From Aquisalimonas sp. (GTDB lineage Bacteria > Pseudomonadota > Gammaproteobacteria > Nitrococcales > Aquisalimonadaceae), in the NCBI GenBank assembly GCA_007127625.1, contig SKYZ01000421.1, positions 1 to 6,016 on the forward strand: a stretch of 6,016 bases of DNA, in the 5' to 3' direction. Positions 1 to 5,033 of the stretch are shown piece after piece. The translations under genes were made by a program, and so were the position numbers. Below the pieces are notes generated by a model. It made no database searches and was not told where the DNA came from. It worked only from the letters and a program-made list of their open reading frames with translations. How positions within the stretch are numbered: position 1 is the stretch's first letter; each line of letters opens with the position of its first letter.

Positions 1-80
1 CAGGAGAGGACTTGAACCTCCACGGGGTCTCCCCCACTAGCACCTGAAGCTAGCGCGTCTACCATTTCCGCCACCTGGGC
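1..80 (-). tRNA. tRNA-Leu (anticodon CAG), 3' end cut by the window edge
   Basis: Read on the minus strand, this is a class II tRNA. The 5' acceptor strand GCCCAGG ends at 80, followed by a D-arm with GGTAGACGCG. The anticodon stem CTAGC/GCTAG encloses the loop TTCAGGT, with anticodon CAG at 44-46. A long variable arm has a GGGG/CCCC stem at 24-35, and the T arm has loop TTCAAGT. Only CCTG of the 3' acceptor strand is present, so the last three paired bases, the discriminator and any encoded CCA lie outside the window. The body closely resembles the E. coli leuT/P/Q/V tRNA, including the GCTAGCTTCAGGTG segment. It decodes CUG, the leucine codon that dominates the neighbouring genes. It is transcribed divergently from rnr. 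Confidence 0.97.
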
Positions 81-111
81 CTGACTTGCAAGGGGCAGTG
101 CCCCGGGTCAG
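81..111 (-). other. Self-folding 5' leader of the tRNA-Leu precursor
   Basis: The stretch between the predicted transcription start and the mature tRNA can fold as one hairpin. An outer stem pairs CTGAC (111-107) with GTCAG (85-81), and an inner stem pairs GGGGC (104-100) with GCCCC (96-92) around an ACT loop. The hairpin ends directly at the RNase P cleavage point before tRNA position +1. It may keep the leader from mispairing with the tRNA body. The pairing is read directly from sequence; the role is inferred. Confidence 0.5.
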
Positions 112-147
112 GGCGCGTACTTTACCGAGGCCCCCGGGGGCTGTCAA
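112..147 (-). promoter_or_regulatory. Sigma-70 promoter of the tRNA-Leu gene
   Basis: On the minus strand there is a perfect TTGACA -35 box at 147-142. A 17-bp spacer follows, then TAAAGT at 124-119 as the -10 box (4 of 6 matches to TATAAT). A GC-rich discriminator (ACGCGCCC) comes next, as is typical of stringently controlled stable-RNA promoters. The predicted start is near 112, about 30 nt upstream of the mature tRNA 5' end. The spacer contains the perfect 12-bp palindrome GCCCCCGGGGGC at 130-141. Spacing and position relative to the tRNA make this a strong call. Growth-rate or ppGpp control is inferred from the discriminator only. Confidence 0.82.
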
Positions 148-352
148 CGGCTTCCCGCGAGCACATTCCAAGGGGCGTGCGCCTGTGGTGAGGGGCGTGT
201 TGACATGGCGCTACGATTGCAAGTGTCGAGCGTTCGCGTATCCTCGGCCGCACCGTTGAATACACTATCGTCCAGCGGGACCGTCCATTCATCAATGTGC
301 CATTCCCGGTCGGCCGGAAAAATGCAGCAAGTACCGGAGCAGTATCGAATTT
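148..352 (+). other. Intergenic region upstream of rnr; no firm promoter identified
   Basis: About 200 bp lie between the tRNA promoter and the rnr start. A perfect TTGACA occurs at 200-205 on the plus strand, but no acceptable -10 box sits 16 to 18 bp downstream. TACACT at 261-266 is a possible -10 box (4 of 6) without a recognisable -35. rnr is presumably transcribed from somewhere here because its only upstream neighbour is divergent. I see no terminator, repeat or credible small ORF. The 61-codon plus-strand ORF at 205-390 overlaps rnr out of frame and has no recognisable content. Confidence 0.4.
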
Positions 353-2728
353 ATGGTGAAGAAAAAATCCCCCGCGAATCCTGCCAGTGATCCGTACCGG
401 GAGCGGGAGCAGCAGAAGTACGACAACCCGGTCCCGAGCCGCGAGTTCCTCATGGACTTCATCGCGGACCAGGCCCGCCCGCTGACCCGCGACCAGCTCG
501 GCCGCGCCCTGGAACTCGACGACCCGGATGCGCTGGAAGGGCTGCGCCGGCGTCTGATCGCCATGGAGCGCGACGGGCAGGTGATCCGCAATCGCCGCGG
601 TGGTTACGTGCCCGTGGACAACGAGGAACTCCTGCGCGGTCGCATCATCGGTCACCAGGACGGTTACGGCCAGTTCGCACCGGATGTCGGCGGTGAGCGC
701 ATCTACATCTCCCCCCGGGACATGCGCATGGTCCTGCATGGCGATCGTGCCGTGGTGCGGGTGACCGGTACCAATCACGAAGGCCAGCCCGCCGGCATTC
801 TGGTGGAGGTCCTGGAGCGGGCCAACAAGACCCTGGTGGGCCGTTTTCACGAGGAGAGCGGTGTCGGTTTCGTGGTGCCGAGCAACAAGCGCCTGCACCA
901 GGACGTGATCGTCCCGGGGGATGCCCACAAGGACGCCGGCAACGGTGAGCTGGTGCTGGTACAGATCAGTCAGCAGCCCACCGTGCGTCGCCAGCCCATC
1001 GGCGAAGTCATCCAGGTGCTGGGCGAGCACATCAAGCCGGGCACCGAGATCGAGACCGCGCAGCTCATCTACGGCATTCCCATGGAGTGGCCGGAGGCGG
1101 TCCAGAAGGAACTGCAGCGTATCCCCGACGAGGTGCCGGAAGAGGACAAGAAGGAGCGCAAGGATCTGCGCAAGCTGCCGCTGGTAACCATCGACGGTGC
1201 GGACGCCCGGGATTTCGATGACGCGGTATTTGCCGAGCCCAAGCCCTCCGGCTGGCGCCTCGTGGTGGCCATTGCCGACGTTTCCCACTATGTGCGGCCC
1301 GGCTCGGCGCTGGACCGCGAAGCGCGCAATCGCGGCAACTCGGTGTACTTTCCGCGCAACGTGGTTCCCATGCTGCCGGAGAAGCTCTCCAACGGTCTGT
1401 GTTCGCTCAACCCGAACGTGGATCGCCTGTGCATGGTTTGTGACATGCTCATCGGCAGCGGAGGTGAAATCCGCCGCTCCAGCTTCTACCGCGGCGTCAT
1501 GCGTTCCCACGCGCGCCTGCTTTACGACGAAGTGGCCGCCATGCTTGTGGATGGCGACCAGAAGCTGCGTGAGAAGCACAAGAAGCTGGTGCCCCATCTG
1601 GAGAATCTGCACGGGCTCTACCAGTCCCTGCGCAAGGCGCGGAATCGGCGCGGTGCCATCGATTTCGAAACCACCGAGACCCAGATCGTCTTCGATGACC
1701 ATGGCATCATTCAGAACATCGAGCCCGTGGAACGCAATGACGCCCATCGGCTGATCGAGGAGTGCATGCTCGCCGCCAACCAGGCCACGGCGCGGTACCT
1801 GCACAAGCAGAAACTGCCGAGCCTGTTCCGCAACCACGAGGGCCCCGACGAGGATCGCCTGGACAACCTCAATCGCTTCCTTGCGGAAACCGGCCTGAAG
1901 CTCGGTGGTGGCGACGATCCGCAACCGGCGGATTTCGCCAAGTTGCTGCGCAGCGTGCAGAGCCGTCCGGACAAGCACCTGATCCAGACGGTGATGCTGC
2001 GCTCGCTGAAACAGGCGGTGTACCACCCCGAAAACACGGGGCACTTCGGCCTGGCCATGGACGAGTACGCGCACTTCACCTCGCCGATCCGCCGTTACCC
2101 GGATCTGCTGGTCCACCGTGGCATCGGCCACGTGGTTGATGGTGGCAAGGGGCCGACCTTTCCGGTGGGCAAGGATGAACTGCTCAGCCTCGGCGAGCAT
2201 CTGTCCATGACCGAACGCCGGGCCGACGAGGCCACGCGGGACGCCGAGGCCATCCTCAAGTGCCAGTACATCCGCGACAAAGTGGGCGAGGAGTTCAATG
2301 GCACCGTCACCGGCGTCACCGGCTTCGGACTGTTCGTGGAGCTCGATGAGCTCTACGTGGACGGCCTGGCGCACGTCACCCAGCTGGAGAACGACTTCTT
2401 CCGCTTCGACCCCATCGGCCACCATCTCACCGGCGAGCGCACCGGCAAGGTCTACCGCCTGACGGACCGGGTACGGGTGCGCATCGCCCGGGTCGATCCG
2501 GACGAGCGCAAGGTGGATCTCGCCATGCTCGGCACGCTGGACCCCAACGGTGAGCTGGAAGCAGTCGCCGAGGGCGGTGATCGGCCTGCGGCCAAGCGGG
2601 GCGGCCGCAAACGCGGCGGGCCCAGGGCAAGCGCCAAGAGGCAGCCCAAGGCCGAAGCGGCGAAGACCGATGACGGTGAGCCGGCCAAGAAGGGTCGCCG
2701 CCGCCGTTCGGGAAGCCGCCGTCGGTGA
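353..2728 (+). CDS. rnr: Ribonuclease R (RNase II family 3'-5' exoribonuclease)
   Basis: The product is 791 aa, close to E. coli RNase R (813 aa). RNase R is a processive hydrolytic 3'-5' exoribonuclease that degrades structured RNA, rRNA fragments and non-stop mRNA. An N-terminal winged-helix region (about residues 28-90) is followed by two cold-shock/OB domains (about 95-240). The RNB catalytic domain (about 275-600) carries DGADARDFDDAVFAE from residue 281; D281, D287, D289 and D290 match the magnesium-binding aspartates of the family. The late RNB signature YAHFTSPIRRYPDLLVHR begins at 572. An S1 domain (about 645-725) follows, then a Lys/Arg/Gly-rich tail from about 745 ending RRRRSGSRRR, the kind of basic tail that helps RNase R engage duplex RNA and ribosomes. 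The ATG at 353 starts MVKKKSPANP; GGAG at 336-339 is its only nearby Shine-Dalgarno candidate and is rather far away (13 nt), so the exact start is slightly uncertain. The gene is co-transcribed with rlmB, which it overlaps by 4 nt. Confidence 0.98.
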   Translation: MVKKKSPANPASDPYREREQQKYDNPVPSREFLMDFIADQARPLTRDQLGRALELDDPDALEGLRRRLIAMERDGQVIRNRRGGYVPVDNEELLRGRIIGHQDGYGQFAPDVGGERIYISPRDMRMVLHGDRAVVRVTGTNHEGQPAGILVEVLERANKTLVGRFHEESGVGFVVPSNKRLHQDVIVPGDAHKDAGNGELVLVQISQQPTVRRQPIGEVIQVLGEHIKPGTEIETAQLIYGIPMEWPEAVQKELQRIPDEVPEEDKKERKDLRKLPLVTIDGADARDFDDAVFAEPKPSGWRLVVAIADVSHYVRPGSALDREARNRGNSVYFPRNVVPMLPEKLSNGLCSLNPNVDRLCMVCDMLIGSGGEIRRSSFYRGVMRSHARLLYDEVAAMLVDGDQKLREKHKKLVPHLENLHGLYQSLRKARNRRGAIDFETTETQIVFDDHGIIQNIEPVERNDAHRLIEECMLAANQATARYLHKQKLPSLFRNHEGPDEDRLDNLNRFLAETGLKLGGGDDPQPADFAKLLRSVQSRPDKHLIQTVMLRSLKQAVYHPENTGHFGLAMDEYAHFTSPIRRYPDLLVHRGIGHVVDGGKGPTFPVGKDELLSLGEHLSMTERRADEATRDAEAILKCQYIRDKVGEEFNGTVTGVTGFGLFVELDELYVDGLAHVTQLENDFFRFDPIGHHLTGERTGKVYRLTDRVRVRIARVDPDERKVDLAMLGTLDPNGELEAVAEGGDRPAAKRGGRKRGGPRASAKRQPKAEAAKTDDGEPAKKGRRRRSGSRRR

Positions 2729-3474
2729 AGCAGGACGAACTGATCCACGGTCTCCACGCCGTACGTGCCGCTCTGCGGTACGAGCCCACCGGGGTGCTGG
2801 AGGTCTGGATGGAGCGCAATCGCCGGGACCAGAAGATGCGGCGATTGCGCGAGGAGCTGGAACGCACCGGCGTCCGCATCCAGGATGCCCCTCGCAAGGA
2901 GTTGGACCGGCTCAGTGACGGCGCCGCCCACCAGGGCGTCGTGATCCGCTACCGTGGCCCCGAGCCCCGCGGCCAGGACGCCCTGGAGGTCCATTTGGCC
3001 GGTCTGGACCACGCGCCGTTCGTGCTGGTGCTGGATCAAGTGCAGGACCCGCACAACCTGGGCGCCTGTCTGCGTACCGCCGATGCCGCCGGCGTCGACG
3101 CCGTGGTCGCCCCCCGGGACAAGGCGGTGGGCCTCACCGCCACGGTGCACAAGGTCGCCTCCGGCGCCACTGCCAGCGTGCCGTTCTTCCAGGTCACCAA
3201 TCTGGCCCGTTGCCTGGAGAGCCTGAAGGGGCAGGGCATCTGGCTGGTGGGCGCCGCCGAGGAAGCCGAAGCCGCACCCTGGGAGCTGGATCTGGCGGGG
3301 CCGCTGGCGGTGGTCATGGGAGCCGAGGGCGCCGGCCTGCGCCGCCTGACCCGGGACTCCTGCGATTTCCTGGTCCGCATTCCCATGGCCGGCCAGGTCA
3401 CCAGCCTGAATGTTTCCGTCGCCACAGGCGTTCTGTTGTTTGAGGCAGTGCGGCAGCGTCTGTCTCATCCGTGA
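2725..3474 (+). CDS. rlmB: 23S rRNA (guanosine-2251-2'-O)-methyltransferase RlmB
   Basis: The product is 249 aa, near the E. coli RlmB length (243 aa) and alignable throughout. It is a SpoU/TrmH-family SPOUT enzyme that transfers methyl from S-adenosylmethionine to the 2'-OH of G2251 in the 23S P-loop. The N-terminal substrate-binding domain (about residues 6-80) holds LIHGLHAVRAAL and SDGAAHQGVV. The knotted catalytic domain has motif 1 DQVQDPHNLGACLRTADAAG (104-123, with N111 and R117), motif 2 VMGAEGAGLRRLTR (from 197) and motif 3 IPMAGQVTSLNVSVA (from 219, with S227 and N229). The GTG start lies within GTGA, where its last bases overlap the rnr TGA stop, so translation is probably coupled. 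An ATG start in this frame would remove conserved sequence, which supports GTG. No U-tract terminator follows; the inverted-repeat element begins 11 bp after the stop. Confidence 0.97.
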   Translation: MKQDELIHGLHAVRAALRYEPTGVLEVWMERNRRDQKMRRLREELERTGVRIQDAPRKELDRLSDGAAHQGVVIRYRGPEPRGQDALEVHLAGLDHAPFVLVLDQVQDPHNLGACLRTADAAGVDAVVAPRDKAVGLTATVHKVASGATASVPFFQVTNLARCLESLKGQGIWLVGAAEEAEAAPWELDLAGPLAVVMGAEGAGLRRLTRDSCDFLVRIPMAGQVTSLNVSVATGVLLFEAVRQRLSHP

Positions 3475-3537
3475 TCAGGTGCGACGTCCGGGGGCGAAGG
3501 GGGCGCGGGCGCATGACTCGGGCGACTAGCGAAGCTC

Positions 3538-3630
3538 CGGCCCGCAGGCCGCCCGGCCCCGAAGGGGTGGCCGCATGGATGCGGCCACCGGCGCCCAGCG
3601 CAGGGATGCGCTGTAAGCCGGCCAGGCCGG
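3538..3630. repeat. Series of GC-rich hairpins inside the inverted-repeat element
   Basis: Consecutive perfect inverted repeats occur here. CGGCC/GGCCG at 3538-3551 has loop CGCA. CCCC-GAA-GGGG at 3557-3567 is an alternative to its neighbour. GGTGGCCGCA/TGCGGCCACC at 3566-3589 has loop TGGA, CAGCGCA/TGCGCTG at 3596-3613 has loop GGGA, and CCGGCC-A-GGCCGG spans 3618-3630. Four of them can form together under the outer stem, giving a multibranched fold. The density of perfect short stems is higher than base composition alone would suggest. Confidence 0.7.
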
Positions 3631-3639
3631 AGGGGCGGA

Positions 3640-3665
3640 AACTTTCCTTCGCCAGAAGGAAAGTT
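3640..3665. repeat. Perfect 11-bp AT-richer hairpin in the right half of the element
   Basis: AACTTTCCTTC (3640-3650) and GAAGGAAAGTT (3655-3665) are exact reverse complements around a GCCA loop. The stem is markedly less GC-rich than everything around it. It is not followed by a T-run on either strand, so it is not a standard intrinsic terminator. A separately conserved protein-binding or recombination site is possible but unproven. Confidence 0.7.
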
Positions 3666-3759
3666 AGGCGGAGCTGCGGAGCCCGAGTCATGCGCCCGCG
3701 CCCCCTTTGCCCCCGGACTCCCAGCAGCAGCACTCTGAGGTCGCCGCACGCTCATGGCG

Positions 3760-3789
3760 TTTCCATTGAGGTGTCTGACGCGCTATACT
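3760..3789 (+). promoter_or_regulatory. Probable sigma-70 promoter of the rpsF operon
   Basis: TATACT at 3784-3789 matches the -10 consensus at 5 of 6 positions. TTTCCA at 3760-3765, 18 bp upstream, is a moderate -35 box (4 of 6). The following bases CCCGCGC form a GC-rich discriminator, as in ribosomal protein promoters under stringent control. Transcription would start near 3796, leaving a leader of about 137 nt before rpsF. The -10 box is the stronger half of the call. The promoter lies outside the inverted-repeat element, so the element does not supply it. Confidence 0.68.
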
Positions 3790-3796
3790 CCCGCGC

Positions 3797-3933
3797 TTGC
3801 CCGATGACGGAAACCGTCGGGCAAACAAGGCACTGAGTGAAACAGGGCCAGCAAGGCCCGGTATCCCTGCCTTTCCCGCCGAAGGGGAAGGCTTCTCCGG
3901 GATTGTTACCCGAGTAACCATAGGGAGTGACAA
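3797..3933 (+). promoter_or_regulatory. Structured rpsF mRNA leader, candidate S6:S18 autoregulatory RNA
   Basis: At the predicted 5' end, TTGCCC (3797-3802) pairs with GGGCAA (3819-3824) and GACGG (3806-3810) with CCGTC (3814-3818), leaving a GAT bulge and an AAA loop. GGGCC/GGCCC can pair at 3845-3859. A 9-bp stem, GCCTTTCCC (3869-3877) with GGGGAAGGC (3884-3892), has loop GCCGAA. GTTAC/GTAAC at 3905-3918 closes loop CCGA. CTCC at 3895-3898 can pair with the rpsF Shine-Dalgarno GGAG at 3924-3927, around that last hairpin. It is established that S6:S18 binds a leader motif with a CCG trinucleotide in a bulge next to a hairpin. Several CCG triplets are present here (3858, 3879, 3897, 3910), but I cannot say which one, if any, is the binding site. 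Confidence 0.55.
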
Positions 3934-4395
3934 ATGCGACACTACGAAGTGGTCTTCATGGTCCACCCGGACCAGAGCGACCAGGTTCCCGCCATGACGG
4001 AGCGCTATCGCGCCATCGTCGAAGGCAGTGACGGCAAGGTGCATCGCCTCGAAGACTGGGGCCGCCGCCAGCTTGCCTATCCCATCCGCAAGCTCATCAA
4101 GGCCCACTATGTGCTCATGAACATCGAGTGCACCAAGGACGCCCTTGACGAACTGACGTCCGCCTTCCGTTTCAATGATGCGGTCATCCGGCACTTCGAG
4201 CTCGCCCGCGAGGAAGCGGTGACCGAGCCCACGCCGATGATGAAGGAAAAGGACGAGAACAAGGAACGTGGGCGCCGTGACGAACGGCCGCGGACCGACA
4301 GAGCCGAGTCCGACGATGCCGCGGAGTCTGCTGACGGTGACGACGCCGAGAAGGCCGAGAGCACCCAGGAAGCGGACAGCGACGCCGAAGCCTGA
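3934..4395 (+). CDS. rpsF: 30S ribosomal protein S6 with a long charged C-terminal tail
   Basis: The product is 153 aa, longer than E. coli S6 (135 aa). S6 binds the platform of the 30S subunit as a complex with S18. The globular ferredoxin-like domain (residues 1 to about 95) is clear: [19 protein letters not shown] at the N-terminus, [14 protein letters not shown] from 40, then HYVLMNIE and [10 protein letters not shown]. From about residue 100 the protein becomes a disordered-looking charged tail. It is Lys/Glu/Arg-rich at first and then strongly acidic with Ala, Asp, Glu and Ser, ending EADSDAEA. In E. coli, RimK adds glutamates to the S6 C-terminus; whether that happens here is unknown, since the end is not a Glu-Glu terminus. 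GGAG at 3924-3927 lies 6 nt before the ATG. It is the first gene of the operon, 26 nt before priB. Confidence 0.97.
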   Translation: MRHYEVVFMVHPDQSDQVPAMTERYRAIVEGSDGKVHRLEDWGRRQLAYPIRKLIKAHYVLMNIECTKDALDELTSAFRFNDAVIRHFELAREEAVTEPTPMMKEKDENKERGRRDERPRTDRAESDDAAESADGDDAEKAESTQEADSDAEA

Positions 4396-4421
4396 GCAGC
4401 GGAGGAGGCCGACGCACACGC

Positions 4422-4778
4422 ATGACGGCGGACGACCGCGCACCCTGGCCGGATAACCGGCTCGTAATCACAGGCGTGGTGGTCGACGCCCCGGAAACCC
4501 GCACCTCGCCCGGCGGCGTACCCGTGAGCCAGTTCACGCTGGAGCATGGCTCGGAACAGCCGGACGGGGAGACGGCGCGCAGGACCCGGTTCCGGGTGCG
4601 CGTCCACGTTCGCGGCAAGGCCCTTCAGGCCACCGCCGCAGCGTTGCAGGCCGGGGATCCCGTGCGCGTGTTCGGCCACCTCGGACACACGGGCTATCGT
4701 CCAGAACAGCAGCGGCTGGTGATTATTGCACGACGCATCCAGCCGGAACCGGATCAGGAAACGCAAGGAGTTGAGTAA
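4422..4778 (+). CDS. priB: Primosomal replication protein N (PriB)
   Basis: The product is 118 aa, slightly longer than E. coli PriB (104 aa). It is a dimeric OB-fold, SSB-like protein that stabilises PriA on forked DNA and helps DnaT and DnaB reload at stalled forks. NRLVITGVV (12-20), [14 protein letters not shown] (29-42) and the [10 protein letters not shown] strand near the end align with E. coli NRLVLSGTV, SPSGIPHCQFVLEH and the C-terminal strand. Residues before N12 form a short N-terminal extension. By my alignment, E. coli DNA-contact residue R34 corresponds to G43, K18 to R27, and W47 to about F57, so the binding face is partly altered. The ATG at 4422 follows a strong GGAGGAGG (4401-4408) at a long spacing of 13 nt; no better in-frame start exists. 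The TAA stop overlaps the rpsR ATG by one base, which suggests coupling. Confidence 0.93.
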   Translation: MTADDRAPWPDNRLVITGVVVDAPETRTSPGGVPVSQFTLEHGSEQPDGETARRTRFRVRVHVRGKALQATAAALQAGDPVRVFGHLGHTGYRPEQQRLVIIARRIQPEPDQETQGVE

Positions 4779-5002
4779 TGGCACGTTTTTTCCGTCGCCG
4801 TAAGTACTGCCGCTTTACCGCCGAGGGCGTGAAGGAGATCGATTACAAGGATCTCGCCACCCTCCGCAACTATGTCACTGAAACAGGCAAGATCGTGCCC
4901 AGCCGCATCACCGGCACCAACGCCCGGTATCAGCGGCAGCTGGCCCGCGCCATCAAGCGCGCGCGCTACCTGGCACTGCTGCCCTACACGGACCGGCACT
5001 GA
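4778..5002 (+). CDS. rpsR: 30S ribosomal protein S18
   Basis: The product is 74 aa against 75 in E. coli, nearly identical across its length: [58 protein letters not shown] and the end LLPYTDRH. S18 partners S6 on the 30S platform near the mRNA exit and binds the central domain of 16S rRNA. A single cysteine (C11) follows the basic N-terminus; the full four-cysteine zinc-binding type is absent. AAGGAG at 4765-4770 sits 7 nt before the ATG, and the start overlaps the priB stop (TAATG). The membrane gene follows after 31 nt. Confidence 0.99.
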   Translation: MARFFRRRKYCRFTAEGVKEIDYKDLATLRNYVTETGKIVPSRITGTNARYQRQLARAIKRARYLALLPYTDRH

Positions 5003-5033
5003 TCCAGAGCACGGGTCGGACCGGAGCCCGGGC

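Larger units (their letters stand above)
3486..3718. repeat. 233-bp structured element with 38-bp terminal inverted repeats
   Basis: The arms at 3486-3523 and 3681-3718 are reverse complements over 38 bp with one mismatch (GCGAAG on the left against GCAAAG read from the right). A further 7-bp match, AGCTCCG at 3533-3539 against CGGAGCT at 3669-3675, extends the pairing after a short internal loop. The interior is packed with smaller hairpins. The element fills roughly half of the rlmB-rpsF gap, touches neither gene and has no convincing ORF or transposase. I could not find flanking target-site duplications. It may be a non-autonomous MITE-like element or a dispersed structured intergenic repeat, and transcribed RNA from it would form a long stem that could end or protect the rnr-rlmB transcript. 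The pairing is seen directly; mobility and multicopy status are inferred. Confidence 0.8.

Noticed and set aside
200..228. TTGACA at 200-205 as the rnr promoter
   Set aside because: The hexamer is perfect, but no -10-like sequence lies 16 to 18 bp downstream, so I treat it as chance or part of an unrecognised site.
122..2425. 767-codon open frame on the minus strand opposite rnr
   Set aside because: It lies almost wholly antisense to a well-supported rnr gene. Its translation is a His/Val/Leu/Ala-rich composition typical of the reverse frame of GC-rich codons, shows no recognisable domain, and would run through the tRNA promoter.
2452..3468. 338-codon minus-strand frame opposite rlmB and the end of rnr
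   Set aside because: It is a shadow of rlmB and the rnr tail, with no recognisable domain and no independent gene context.
3486..3718. CRISPR array, riboswitch or intrinsic terminator as explanation of the repeat element
   Set aside because: There are no direct repeats with spacers, no known ligand-binding motif and no T-run after any stem. The arms are inverted rather than direct.
3398..3836. Open frames of about 96 to 121 codons on both strands across the inverted-repeat element
   Set aside because: The frames exist because the element is GC-rich and palindromic, so its arms encode mirror-image peptides on both strands. No Shine-Dalgarno or domain supports them.
3688..4443. 251-codon minus-strand frame opposite rpsF and its leader
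   Set aside because: It overlaps the conserved rpsF gene and its promoter in antisense and has no family resemblance.
4872..5033. Longer ATG start for the membrane protein, giving 339 aa
   Set aside because: The extra 54 residues are the out-of-frame reading of rpsR. The GTG at 5034 has a well-placed GGAG and begins just before the first membrane segment.
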